This document shows positions 15,001-22,208 of a DNA stretch of 64,000 nucleotides, one piece after another. The first letter of the stretch is position 1, and each line of letters begins with the position of its first letter. The notes under the pieces were generated by a model that was given only the letters and a program-made list of their open reading frames with translations, was not told the origin of the DNA and did not search any database. This DNA comes from Albibacterium profundi (lineage in GTDB: Bacteria; Bacteroidota; Bacteroidia; Sphingobacteriales; Sphingobacteriaceae): positions 1,860,001 to 1,924,000 of the forward strand of contig NZ_JBBVGT010000002.1 of NCBI RefSeq assembly GCF_042159835.1, given 5' to 3'. The translations under genes were made by a program, and so were the position numbers.

Positions 15001-17987
15001 AAGCAAAGCAATTATCCGATAGCGCAGCCGATGCAGCCTCAAATGCGCAGGCTTCAGCGAATGCAGCTAATAATTATATAGACAATGTATTACCGGACAG
15101 GCTGGATGCTATTGATGCAGCATTGGACGGATTGTTAGAACAACACTTCCAAACCTATGACCCAACAACCAGTAACGCACCGGCTTCATCATGGACAACA
15201 ACTGAATTAAAAGAGTCTCATTTAGGAGACTTATTCTATAATACTGCAAATGGGAGATCTTGGAGATGGGTAAAAGAAGGAACTACCTATAAATGGGCTG
15301 AAATAATCAATTCTGACCTACAGGCAGCACTGCAAGCGGCATCTGAAGCACAAGATACGGCAGATAGCAAAAGGCGTGTTTTTATCACTAGACCGTCTAC
15401 ACCCTATGATATAGGTGACCTTTGGGTTCAAGGCATTAATGGCGATATATTGCGTTGTAGAACCGCCAAGACAGAGAGTCAATCGTACTCTGCATCTGAT
15501 TGGGAAAAGGCTTCCAAATACACAGATGATACAGCCGCCGATGCAGCCGCATCAGCAGCAGCAGCAGCACAGGATTCAGCGAACACCGCCAATGGGTTGT
15601 TAGCTGATTTATCCAATGATAACAAGTTGACGGCTTCAGAAAAACAACAAACAAAAGTAGAGTGGGATGGCATTGTTAGTGAAAAACCGACAATTGAAGC
15701 TCAAGCAACTGGGTACGGGATAACATCTGAAAAAACAGCTTATACCAATGCATATAATACACTAAATAGCTACATAACCCCGATACTATCAAACCTTTCA
15801 ATTACTACTGATATAGTAGGTTCGACATTCAGGTCTAATTTTGCCAATTACTACGAAAAAAGACAGTTGTTGCTTAAAGCTATATCGGATAAGGCTAAAA
15901 GTTTAGCGGACGGGGCGCAATCAACGGCTTCAGCAGCAGCTTCAGCAGCTTCAGCAGCACAAGGTTCGGCAAATACGGCAAATACGACTTTAGGTAAGAT
16001 TGCGAACGATAACATTCTAATGCCTAATGAAAAACAGGACACGTTAGCGGAATGGCAGATCATACAGGCTGAAAAGCCTATTATCGCTAATCAGGCGACT
16101 TCTTTCGGTCTTTCTGTATCAGCGCTGAATACTGCATACAATAACTTAAATACATACATCACACCTTTACTGTCTAACATGACAACGGAGAGTGCGATAA
16201 CGGGAACGACGTTCCGTGCAAGGTTTAAAGCTTATTACGATGCAAAGATAGCAGTTCTGACAGCTGTTAGCGATACCCTTAAAAGCCGGATCGAGATAAC
16301 ACCGTTTGCGCAAGGAACCGGAAAGATATTCAATAGACCCGCTAGTCTAGGCATTAATTCTTCTTCGAACGTAGGTTATTTGGTGATATCAACACCTATC
16401 ACATCGTCTTTCATGTCACGTGTGAAGATTGCAGGATATAATTATGTTGGTGCAAATTCAGATATGGACCTAACCGTTTCTTTTTACGCTTATACTAGCA
16501 ATCAATTCCATCACACAAGCTACACGAATCTTGGCAATTACCCTATCAATGATGTCCAGTTGGCACGGGATTCTTCAGGAAGAACCATCATCATAATAGG
16601 AAAATCAAATAGTGCATGGAACTATCCGAAAATAGTAGTAGAAAGTGCCGCTATCGGTCAAAACAATCCGCCTGACAGTTATATTGACGGGTGGTCCATG
16701 GAGATCAAGACGGATATATCAGCATACACGAGCAATTCAGTCATTTCAAACGGCTTGGATGTTCAGGCGGAAACAGAAGCATCAAAAGCGATGCTATCCG
16801 ATATTTCTTCAGATAGCAAGATCACGCCTTCAGAGAAAAAGCAAGCGAAAATCGAATGGGATGCTATTGTAGCTGAAAAAGTTCAGATAGCGAATCAGGC
16901 AACCAATTACGGCGTTTCGAAAACTACCTATGAAAGTCGATATGCTACGTTGAATACATATATAACGCCGATACTTTCAAATCTTGATATCACAACCAAT
17001 ATTGTAGGTTCCACGTTCCGAACTAATTTCGCTAATTACTACACGGCCCGTGAAGCCTTATTGAAAGTGATAAGCGATAAAGCTAAAGAATTGTCCGATG
17101 CTGCCAAAGATGTTGCGGATGGTGCAAAGGAGACCGCTGATGATGTGAAGGAAAAGACGGGCGTAGATTATTTGCCGCCGGGAACGATCATAATCGATCC
17201 CAGTACCGGCATGATCACCGCCAATATCATCAATACAGATTTGATCATAGCAAAGAAGTTCCGTACCGGTGCCACTGGTACACGTGTCGAGATAAATGTC
17301 AACAATGATGCAGCGATCAGGGCGTTCAATAAAACTGGATCGGTTGTAACAGAAACATTTTCGGTTGTTAACGGACTTCTTAAAACGAGGGGGCGTGCCG
17401 GTGTTGGCGGTCGACGTATGGAAATAGACGGTGAAAATAATGAGATTATCTACTATGGTCAAGATAACAAGGTGATGCTTCGTATCGAAGATGATGTTGA
17501 CTCTTTTCAGGACAATGACAGTGCGCATACTATCCGCCAATTAGCCGGCATTGTTCTTACCAAGCCTTATACATCAAACCCGTCAAACCCTGACACCGTT
17601 CAGATCACCGGAAACGGTATCTATGCGAACGCTTCAGGTGCAAAGGCGTTACTTGCATCGTTTGGCGGCGGTTACGCTTATGCTGCTATGATCGGGTACT
17701 TAAGGCGTCGTGAAAGTGTATTGTCCGGTGACGTTAATGCCGGTATAGTCGGTTTATCATCCGTATTAGGTACATACGGGGGCTATTTTAAGCACTTAAA
17801 TTCAAATGGCGTGTCTTTACGTGTTGATGGTGTTTCAGAGTTCAACGGGGGCATAGTAACAGATGGCATATTAGCGAGAACGACAAACATAAGAATGAAA
17901 GTTGAACTGACGGGTCAGGGGGGCAATAATTGGAATACCTTTGTCTTTAAAAACGGACTGTTAGTGAACGTTTTACCTTATCAATAA
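12084..17987 (+). CDS. Giant tail tip / tail-associated fiber protein
   Basis: A 1967-residue protein. The N-terminal 500 residues look like the tail-associated (Tal / prophage tail endopeptidase) platform domain. Residues about 690-1700 are Ala/Asn-rich helical modules, including four copies of a roughly 105-residue repeat. Between copies 1 and 2 are two small aromatic modules built around GDLFYNTANGRSWRW and YDIGDLWVQGINGDI, a type common in phage tips. The final 270 residues are Gly-rich and beta-structured (AGVGGRRMEIDGENNEI), as in a trimeric fiber tip. It directly precedes the DGR module and likely anchors the variable protein at the tail end. Confidence 0.8.
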   Translation: MEQFVIRKRSGLEVPLVKRSPLSAVTSAEQRTELLSEDIVALSVQSVEPIDVSVSDTLHVFGKLYRINKTPSETKAPNGFTYNITLESIMYDLKRPQWFLPPTVGFSSTGDEPLTADLKGFADVLIYNANRVLGEGTWVLGEFPSGTEIKTLSFPGEKLLSVLQKLCDEYSIEFDIVSTVDNINTLHFRKVGNILTDTFEYGKGNELYTLQRDKTTDSLPVTRLYAFGSTKNLKSGYRNFSSRLRLSVNAESYVQDESIVDPEAEIIEATEIFEDIFPERTGVVTDLVNGDLNSFIDSGMDFDLNEKDANGTKWLIPDTAAIISFVSGNLAGYEFEVQEGGYNHTTKTFSIIPFKDERGQMFPDPNSAAFRINVGDKYKILNINMPDSYVEDAEQRLYDKAIERLSELVKRKVQYSLILNEMFFRDVQDFVTVNYFHVGDYITIIDNDLNVNESIRITSFTRDLLRPYRYTLTVSESFDIRILYELIKDNKAVKDVIVRNQLSDPARSRRNWRTTTELTSMLDAVKAEMLLIYVEGGSYSSDIVAETNADGDANKFRTSPGTVQHNEYIENGGLWSVSAFEGTMSQNVPYYVYIKASRVNSSATIVLSTTRISVEEDPSFYHFPYGILSSVFDGARVLSSTKGYTRITGNNIHTGRITSNDGLMWIDLDTGEIRGTFRFTSGKSVEEAITDSEGNAIDAAKDYTDTQKEAIDLEISGLNTSLNNLDEYIDGTFSDNIIEESEAIAIEKYLNSLNAEKSAIDNRYNAIYGDASLSGSAKSNLSSAKGVFDTDHNNLIGSIEQAIFDRKTTQAEKADVDAHFDIYKASLAILNTRLEEAINFIAQAKANTAETNAKAVANAAQQAADEAQEDANIANSLLSDISNDSKLTASEKTQVKLEWDSIVIEKTQIANQAINYGVSKSTYESRYAILNTYISPILSNLNTTTDITRSTFRTNFANYYAAREELLKSISDKAKQLSDSAADAASNAQASANAANNYIDNVLPDRLDAIDAALDGLLEQHFQTYDPTTSNAPASSWTTTELKESHLGDLFYNTANGRSWRWVKEGTTYKWAEIINSDLQAALQAASEAQDTADSKRRVFITRPSTPYDIGDLWVQGINGDILRCRTAKTESQSYSASDWEKASKYTDDTAADAAASAAAAAQDSANTANGLLADLSNDNKLTASEKQQTKVEWDGIVSEKPTIEAQATGYGITSEKTAYTNAYNTLNSYITPILSNLSITTDIVGSTFRSNFANYYEKRQLLLKAISDKAKSLADGAQSTASAAASAASAAQGSANTANTTLGKIANDNILMPNEKQDTLAEWQIIQAEKPIIANQATSFGLSVSALNTAYNNLNTYITPLLSNMTTESAITGTTFRARFKAYYDAKIAVLTAVSDTLKSRIEITPFAQGTGKIFNRPASLGINSSSNVGYLVISTPITSSFMSRVKIAGYNYVGANSDMDLTVSFYAYTSNQFHHTSYTNLGNYPINDVQLARDSSGRTIIIIGKSNSAWNYPKIVVESAAIGQNNPPDSYIDGWSMEIKTDISAYTSNSVISNGLDVQAETEASKAMLSDISSDSKITPSEKKQAKIEWDAIVAEKVQIANQATNYGVSKTTYESRYATLNTYITPILSNLDITTNIVGSTFRTNFANYYTAREALLKVISDKAKELSDAAKDVADGAKETADDVKEKTGVDYLPPGTIIIDPSTGMITANIINTDLIIAKKFRTGATGTRVEINVNNDAAIRAFNKTGSVVTETFSVVNGLLKTRGRAGVGGRRMEIDGENNEIIYYGQDNKVMLRIEDDVDSFQDNDSAHTIRQLAGIVLTKPYTSNPSNPDTVQITGNGIYANASGAKALLASFGGGYAYAAMIGYLRRRESVLSGDVNAGIVGLSSVLGTYGGYFKHLNSNGVSLRVDGVSEFNGGIVTDGILARTTNIRMKVELTGQGGNNWNTFVFKNGLLVNVLPYQ
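14712..17109 (+). repeat. Four roughly 105-residue coding repeats in the tail tip gene
   Basis: Copies begin near residues 877, 1172, 1302 and 1570 of the tip protein. Each starts with an SDI(S/A)ND(S/N)K...ASEK or PSEK motif, continues through EW..I..EK...ANQA..YG, then Y..LN.YI.PILSNL, and ends T.FR..F..YY..R..LL..ISDKAK. Copies 1 and 4 are closest to each other; copy 3 is the most diverged. Short Ala-rich coiled-coil linkers separate them. The repeats probably form rod-like helical segments, and copy number may vary between related phages. Confidence 0.8.
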
Positions 17988-17993
17988 ATAAAA

Positions 17994-18317
17994 ATGAAAA
18001 AACTAAAATTAAACACGCTAGAACGATTATTGATGTCAGCAAAATTCTTGCTTCAGCAAGGCGGATTTATTCAAATGCTTACTGCTGAAGGCATAAAGGG
18101 TAAAGTAAAGTTCAGTCCTGAAGAACTTGACGAACTTGAATTAAAGGATAACCCAAATGGATCTGTTTCGTGGAATTATAGTAAAGATCGTGAAGTTGAA
18201 TACGAATTCACCGATTCAGAAGTTTCCATTCTCAAAAAAAGCATGGAAGAATTGGATCAAAATAAGCAGATCACTAACGATATATTAAGCATCTGCATCA
18301 AGGTAGACAAGTTGTAG
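17994..18317 (+). CDS. Small phage protein of unknown function between tail tip and DGR target
   Basis: A 107-residue acidic, mostly helical protein. The first 30 residues are basic and hydrophobic (LNTLERLLMSAKFLLQQGGF) and the rest is rich in Glu and Asp. It follows the tip gene by 6 bases and precedes the variable protein gene by 72. It might be a chaperone or attachment factor for the fiber. I compared it with Avd, the usual DGR accessory protein, and saw no convincing match: Avd is basic and Arg/Leu-rich. Confidence 0.6.
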   Translation: MKKLKLNTLERLLMSAKFLLQQGGFIQMLTAEGIKGKVKFSPEELDELELKDNPNGSVSWNYSKDREVEYEFTDSEVSILKKSMEELDQNKQITNDILSICIKVDKL

Positions 18318-18325
18318 GTTTTTTT

Positions 18326-18340
18326 CGCACTTTAAGTGCG
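18326..18340. promoter_or_regulatory. 15-bp near-perfect palindrome before the DGR target gene
   Basis: CGCACTTTAAGTGCG is fully symmetric around a central T. The T-run is on its upstream side only, so it does not look like a terminator for the preceding gene. It lies 49 bases before the start of the variable protein gene and is followed by an AT-rich stretch containing TAACTTTA, a one-mismatch -7 element. It could be an operator that controls target-gene expression separately from the tail operon. Confidence 0.35.
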
Positions 18341-18389
18341 TACATAGTAAGCATATATATGTTAACTTTACCACTATAAAAAATTAGTT

Positions 18390-19694
18390 ATGGGAATATT
18401 AATTGGAGTAGGGCAAACAAGGCCCAAGTTTCCACACGATTATTATTATGGGATCGAATTTGATACTGAAGTAGCATCACCGACGTGTACACGCATTGGA
18501 CGTCCTGAACTACATGTCTCATTACCGGTTCAATCCCGTATGCGTGGGTGTTTGCTGAACGATAACGGAACCGTAAGGTATTATCTTAATCCTAATGATT
18601 GGTCAAGACGTGACACGGGATCAGCTTCAGACCTTACGGGTGCACATGGTCAGGTGATGATCGAAGTTCCGGAATCATTTTGGCGTTTTGAATATGAAGG
18701 CACTAAGCGGCGTGTACTGATATCAGAACATAGCCTTCCAGGGTTTTACAAGGTGCCAACATTCTACATTTCGGCTTATGAAGCGACAATAAACCGTACA
18801 AACAACAAACTTTCTTCTGTTGCTAACATGTCACCTGACTACAGGGGCGGAAACAACAGTGCTACAAATGATGCAGCTTCGAATACCTTACTTGGTAAGC
18901 CGGCTACAGCAACATCGCTGATCGACTTCAGGGCTTATGCACAAAACAGAGGGGCAAAGTATTCCGCTTTGGTGTATGATGATTACAAATACGTTGCATG
19001 GCTTTTCCATGTTGAATACGCAACATTAAATAGTCAATTGCCATTCACTTCACAGCCAACTTCTGAAGGGTATAAGCAGGGCGGTTTGGGTGATGGTGTA
19101 ACGAACCTGAATTCTACGTTGTGGAGTAATTTCAGTAGTTATTATCCTGTTATTCCTTGTGGACATTCTGATTCTTTAGGCAATAAATCCGGTGAAGTTG
19201 CTTACACTATGCCGGTTGAATATGATGCTTCAGGCGTGGTGACTTACGTCAACCGGTACCGTGGTATCGAAAACCCGTTTGGACACATATACAAGTTTGC
19301 TGATGGCATCAATATTCTGATCCAGTCTGATGCTGAAGGCGGTCAAAGTCAAATGTTCGTTTGCTCTGATCCGGCATTATTCACACACCTAAATAACGAT
19401 AATTATGAGTTCAGAGGGTTGTTACCACGTGAATCAGGTGTATATATAAAGGAGATGCTTATGGGTGAAAAAGGGGACTATATGCCTTTTAGTGTAGTTG
19501 GTGCAAGTGCTACGACTTTCTTCTGTGATAGATTCTACACTACGATCCCTGAAACTGGCGATTCCATGCTGGCGGTTCTGTTCGGCGGATCTTCGCTTCA
19601 TGGTGCGTCTGCGGGCTTCGGCATCTCGTATGCGTCTTATTCGGCGTCGTCTACGAATGCGTCTATCGGCTCGCGGCTTTGCTGTAGATCGTAA
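18390..19694 (+). CDS. DGR target protein: variable receptor-binding-type tail protein with C-type-lectin-like C-terminus
   Basis: A 434-residue protein. Residues about 250-434 match the pattern of DGR targets with a C-type-lectin-like fold, including NRYRGIENPFGHIYKFADGI and the VR-encoded terminal segment. The final 40 codons, from about residue 394, lie inside the variable repeat. There, template Asn codons (AAT) have become Ser, Tyr, Leu and His, while the framework residues AGFGIS, SAS and IGS are kept. The N-terminal 110 residues probably attach it to the tail tip. Directed variation would alter the ligand-binding face and thus host receptor choice. The last three codons (CRS) lie outside the repeat. 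Confidence 0.9.
   Translation: MGILIGVGQTRPKFPHDYYYGIEFDTEVASPTCTRIGRPELHVSLPVQSRMRGCLLNDNGTVRYYLNPNDWSRRDTGSASDLTGAHGQVMIEVPESFWRFEYEGTKRRVLISEHSLPGFYKVPTFYISAYEATINRTNNKLSSVANMSPDYRGGNNSATNDAASNTLLGKPATATSLIDFRAYAQNRGAKYSALVYDDYKYVAWLFHVEYATLNSQLPFTSQPTSEGYKQGGLGDGVTNLNSTLWSNFSSYYPVIPCGHSDSLGNKSGEVAYTMPVEYDASGVVTYVNRYRGIENPFGHIYKFADGINILIQSDAEGGQSQMFVCSDPALFTHLNNDNYEFRGLLPRESGVYIKEMLMGEKGDYMPFSVVGASATTFFCDRFYTTIPETGDSMLAVLFGGSSLHGASAGFGISYASYSASSTNASIGSRLCCRS
19571..19683 (+). repeat. DGR variable repeat (VR)
   Basis: 113 bases at the 3' end of the target gene, aligned gap-free to the template repeat 201 bases downstream. Twenty of the 29 template adenines are changed here and no C, G or T is. 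In reading frame this changes 12 amino acids (nine of ten Asn codons, plus one Ser, one Thr and one Gln) and makes two silent changes. The match also extends upstream over ATGC after a single non-adenine mismatch, which marks the 5' edge of exchange. Confidence 0.97.
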
Positions 19695-19698
19695 TTCG

Positions 19699-19718
19699 GG
19701 GGTGCTTTTTTGCACCCC
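19699..19718 (+). other. Hairpin just downstream of VR
   Basis: GGGGTGC pairs with GCACCCC across a loop of six T residues, 15 bases past the VR end and just after the stop codon. There is no T-run after the stem, so it is a poor terminator. In the Bordetella phage DGR, a similarly placed hairpin or cruciform in DNA raises retrohoming efficiency. By position and shape I infer the same role here. Confidence 0.65.
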
Positions 19719-19771
19719 GTAGCGGTTAAAAAAATGGGTATAAAAATAATAAAGGTTGTGTGTTTTATGCG

Positions 19772-19884
19772 GGCGGTTCTGTTCAGCGGAAATTCGAATA
19801 ATGGTGCGAATGCAGGCTTCGGCATCTCGAATACGAATAATTCGGCGTCGAATACGAATGCGAATATCGGCTCGCAGCTATGCT
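19772..19884 (+). repeat. DGR template repeat (TR)
   Basis: The invariant donor copy of VR. It contains 29 adenines, most of them in AAT triplets in the target reading frame, which gives maximal amino acid range when adenines are randomised. In that frame the copy is itself open from an ATG shared with the target gene to a TAG two bases past its end (39 codons). It is probably transcribed with the following spacer as the RNA template of the reverse transcriptase. Confidence 0.97.
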
Positions 19885-19995
19885 AGTTAAACTTTAAACA
19901 TAGAACACAGACCTTGCCACTTGGCAAAAAATTAAAAGGTTAAAAGCCGTATTGGTAACGAAAGTGAAGGTTCGGTATAACAAAGCAAATTGTAA
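19885..19995 (+). ncRNA. TR-to-RT spacer, probable structured part of the DGR template RNA
   Basis: This 111-base region between the template repeat and the reverse transcriptase has no coding capacity on the plus strand. It contains a small hairpin (TTGCC, loop ACTT, GGCAA, at 19914-19927). Together with the 77 bases before TR, it accounts for the 301-base gap between the target and RT genes. In characterised DGRs the equivalent spacer RNA primes cDNA synthesis and binds RT and Avd. That role is inferred from position only. Confidence 0.55.
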
Positions 19996-21027
19996 ATGAA
20001 AAGAATAGGTAACCTATATCAAGATATGATCAGCATTGAGAATCTGAAGCTAGCAGATATCAATGCTAGGAAGGGTAAGCTTAAGTCCTATGGTGTTAAA
20101 AAACACATCAAGAACGAAGAAGCTAATATCCTTGCTTTGCATGACATGTTGAAAAACAGAACCTATCGGACATCTAAGTACGACATATTTACAATTGTAA
20201 CGGATAACGGCAAAGAAAGAACTATTTACCGTTTACCCTATTTCCCTGATAGAATATGCCATCATGCTGCTATGGCGTCATTGGAACCTATTTGGAACAA
20301 AATATTTATTGCCAATACCTTCAGCTGCATTAAGGGGCGTGGTATTCACGGAGCCGCAAAAAAGGTCAAAGAAGCATTACGAAGCCCTTCAGGAAACAAA
20401 TATTGCCTTAAGATCGATATCAAGAAGTTTTATCCTAATATCGATCATGACATACTAAAACAGATCATCCGGAAGAAAATCAAGGATCAGGACCTTCTTT
20501 GGCTTCTTGATGAAATAATCGATTCAGCCGATGGCGTTCCGATCGGTAATTATCTTTCTCAATTCTTTGCGAACCTATACCTAGCATACTTTGACCACTG
20601 GATCAAGGAGGTGAAAAAAGTTAGGTTTTATTTCCGGTACGCTGATGATGTTGTGATCCTAATGGATTCAAAGGAAGATTTAAACAATCTACTGAACGAC
20701 ATACGGACATATCTTCACAAAGAACTTAAGCTAACGCTAAAAGAGAACTTCCAAATATTCCCTGTTGCTGCAAGGGGAATTGATTTTGTCGGTTACGTCT
20801 TCTTCCATACGCACACATTGTTGAGAAAGACGATAAAGAAGAAATTTTGCCGACGGGTTTACAAATTAAATAAGCGCAAGAACATTCTTATTGAAGAATA
20901 TAGACAATTGATATGTCCGTGGTTGGGATGGACAAAATATTGCGATTCATATAGATTATTAACTAAAATTTTAAACGACAAATACGATGAAGTCACAATC
21001 AAACAAAAGACCGCAAGTGCTGCATGA
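19996..21027 (+). CDS. DGR reverse transcriptase
   Basis: A 343-residue reverse transcriptase. Motif A is at 139-150 (KIDIKKFYPNID). GVPIGNYLSQ at 180-189 carries the SQ signature that sets DGR enzymes apart from group II intron and retron enzymes. The catalytic YADD is at 215-218. A short thumb follows; there is no maturase or endonuclease domain. The enzyme is expected to copy TR RNA with adenine-specific errors, giving cDNA that replaces VR. It overlaps the next gene by 41 bases. All core residues are intact, so the element looks functional. Confidence 0.97.
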   Translation: MKRIGNLYQDMISIENLKLADINARKGKLKSYGVKKHIKNEEANILALHDMLKNRTYRTSKYDIFTIVTDNGKERTIYRLPYFPDRICHHAAMASLEPIWNKIFIANTFSCIKGRGIHGAAKKVKEALRSPSGNKYCLKIDIKKFYPNIDHDILKQIIRKKIKDQDLLWLLDEIIDSADGVPIGNYLSQFFANLYLAYFDHWIKEVKKVRFYFRYADDVVILMDSKEDLNNLLNDIRTYLHKELKLTLKENFQIFPVAARGIDFVGYVFFHTHTLLRKTIKKKFCRRVYKLNKRKNILIEEYRQLICPWLGWTKYCDSYRLLTKILNDKYDEVTIKQKTASAA

Positions 21028-21334
21028 TCTTGGTAACGGATCACATCACTATAATTTCAATATTGTCGAAAAGACAATCGATGAAGAAGACGGAAAAACC
21101 TCAAAGGTTTTCGAATACGATCAAGTATTGATTTGGGATACACCTACTGAAAAAAAGGTTGTAAAAGAAGTGATCCGTTCGAAATGGGATGCGAATCAAG
21201 AATTCGACTTGGTAAACAGTTATAACGCTTTTAATGAAGGTGTTTCTGATGATGAATCTGATAAGGACAATTATCTAGATTATTTGGATGAAATACGTGG
21301 TATAAAAGCTATGGTTAAACATGATTTTACATAA
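20987..21334 (+). CDS. Small acidic protein overlapping the DGR reverse transcriptase gene
   Basis: A 115-residue protein whose start lies 41 bases inside the RT gene, so the two are translationally coupled. The N-terminal 20 residues are basic, with HDLGNGSHHYNFNIVEK, and the remainder is acidic, ending with LDYLDEIRGIKAMVKHD. I do not recognise a family. It lacks the helical basic make-up of Avd. Coupling to RT makes it a candidate DGR partner, but similar small proteins also occur near tail genes in Bacteroidota phages without DGRs, so it may be a tail accessory. Confidence 0.6.
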   Translation: MKSQSNKRPQVLHDLGNGSHHYNFNIVEKTIDEEDGKTSKVFEYDQVLIWDTPTEKKVVKEVIRSKWDANQEFDLVNSYNAFNEGVSDDESDKDNYLDYLDEIRGIKAMVKHDFT

Positions 21335-21340
21335 ATAGGC

Positions 21341-21634
21341 ATGACTAATTTTAGTGATCTGAACATTTCTACTTCAAAGCGATTTGTAGGTGATAAAATT
21401 AAAATCGCTAAAATCTTCAATAGGGAAATAGTCTTGAAAGACTTCAAGATCGAAGATAGTAAGTTCGAAGGAAAAGGTGACAGATTAAAGCTTCACTTTG
21501 AATTAGACGGTGAAGAACATATAACGTTCACCGCTTCAAAAACTCTTATGGAAATGGTCAAACGCATCCCATCTGAATCATTTCCTGTCAAGACCACAAT
21601 AGTTAAGGAAGGTGAATATTTCGTCTTCACATAA
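21341..21634 (+). CDS. Small conserved phage protein, possibly nucleic-acid-binding
   Basis: A 97-residue protein of compact alpha/beta composition. FVGDKIKIAKIFNREIVLKD is followed by strands RLKLHFELDG and ITFTASKTL and a closing TTIVKEGEYFVFT. The strand layout recalls an OB-like small beta-barrel, which is why nucleic-acid binding is suggested; this is inference only. It lies 6 bases after the previous gene and before the lysis cassette. Similar short proteins are familiar from Bacteroidota prophages, but I know of no assigned function. Confidence 0.6.
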   Translation: MTNFSDLNISTSKRFVGDKIKIAKIFNREIVLKDFKIEDSKFEGKGDRLKLHFELDGEEHITFTASKTLMEMVKRIPSESFPVKTTIVKEGEYFVFT

Positions 21635-21643
21635 AATATTGCT

Positions 21644-22207
21644 ATGAAAAAATTAACAAACAACGATGTTTCTGATTTGGCTTGTCAAAACGGCATCGAA
21701 TACGCCGCCTTGAAAGCCTTCATTGAAGTAGAATCGGGCGGCCGTGGGTTTGATCCCGTAACGGGAAAAATAATCATACAGTTTGAACCTTCGTGGTTCC
21801 GGAAGAAAGCACCTTATGCACCAACTGGAAAATGGAGTTTGAACGGAGTGGAAAGGCAGTCAAAAGAATGGATTGCTTTTAATGATGCTTTCTATAAAGA
21901 TCCCGATGCAGCTATGCAAGCTACGTCGATAGGACTTATGCAAGTAATGGGATTCAACTATTCAATGGTGGGTTTTAAGACTGTTGGTGAAATGTGGGAT
22001 TTTGCCAAAGTATCAGAACGTAACCAGTTGGATTTAGGCGTTCGGTTTATAGTTGCTAATCGTAAGCTACATAACGCTTTGATCAAAAAAGATTGGCATT
22101 TGGTCGCTTATTATTACAATGGTGAGAAATATAGGGAGATGGCTAAAATTTGGGGCCGGGAACCTTACGATATAAGTATGCAGAAAGCTTATAATAAATA
22201 TATATAA
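21644..22207 (+). CDS. Endolysin, N-acetylmuramidase family (DUF3380-like)
   Basis: A 187-residue protein matching the phage N-acetylmuramidase family. The catalytic region near residues 25-36 reads AFIEVESGGRGF, with a Glu as likely acid catalyst. The conserved QFEPSWF follows near 47-53 and a GLMQVMGFNY motif lies near 102. No signal peptide is present, so release depends on a holin. It cuts host peptidoglycan at the end of the lytic cycle. The holin gene follows 1 base after its stop. Confidence 0.85.
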   Translation: MKKLTNNDVSDLACQNGIEYAALKAFIEVESGGRGFDPVTGKIIIQFEPSWFRKKAPYAPTGKWSLNGVERQSKEWIAFNDAFYKDPDAAMQATSIGLMQVMGFNYSMVGFKTVGEMWDFAKVSERNQLDLGVRFIVANRKLHNALIKKDWHLVAYYYNGEKYREMAKIWGREPYDISMQKAYNKYI

Positions 22208-22208
22208 A

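Larger units (their letters stand above)
18390..21027 (+). other. Diversity-generating retroelement (DGR) cassette
   Basis: On one strand and in order lie a target gene with a variable repeat at its 3' end, a short hairpin, a template repeat, a 111-base spacer, and a DGR-type reverse transcriptase. The two repeats align without gaps over 113 bases, with 20 differences all at template adenines (four to G, nine to T, seven to C) and no other differences inside the core. This adenine-only pattern is diagnostic of past mutagenic retrohoming. An Avd gene of the usual type is not recognised in the cassette. Confidence 0.97.

Noticed and set aside
17994..18317. 107-residue protein as the DGR accessory protein Avd
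   Set aside because: It is acidic and lacks the basic, Arg/Leu-rich helical pattern of Avd; position before the target gene is also unusual.
18326..18340. Palindrome as a terminator of the preceding gene
   Set aside because: The T-run lies upstream of the stem, not downstream, and the stem is only 6-7 bp.
19699..19720. Hairpin after the DGR target gene read as a Rho-independent terminator
   Set aside because: No T-run follows the stem; the T residues are in the loop. A DGR role fits better.
19434..19825. Open frames on the minus strand and in a second plus frame across VR and TR
   Set aside because: They are Arg-rich by-products of the repeat's base composition, overlap the target gene and non-coding TR, and have no family features.
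19996..21027. Reverse transcriptase as a retron or group II intron enzyme
   Set aside because: It has the DGR SQ motif, no maturase or endonuclease domain, no msr/msd, and is paired with an adenine-mutated VR/TR.
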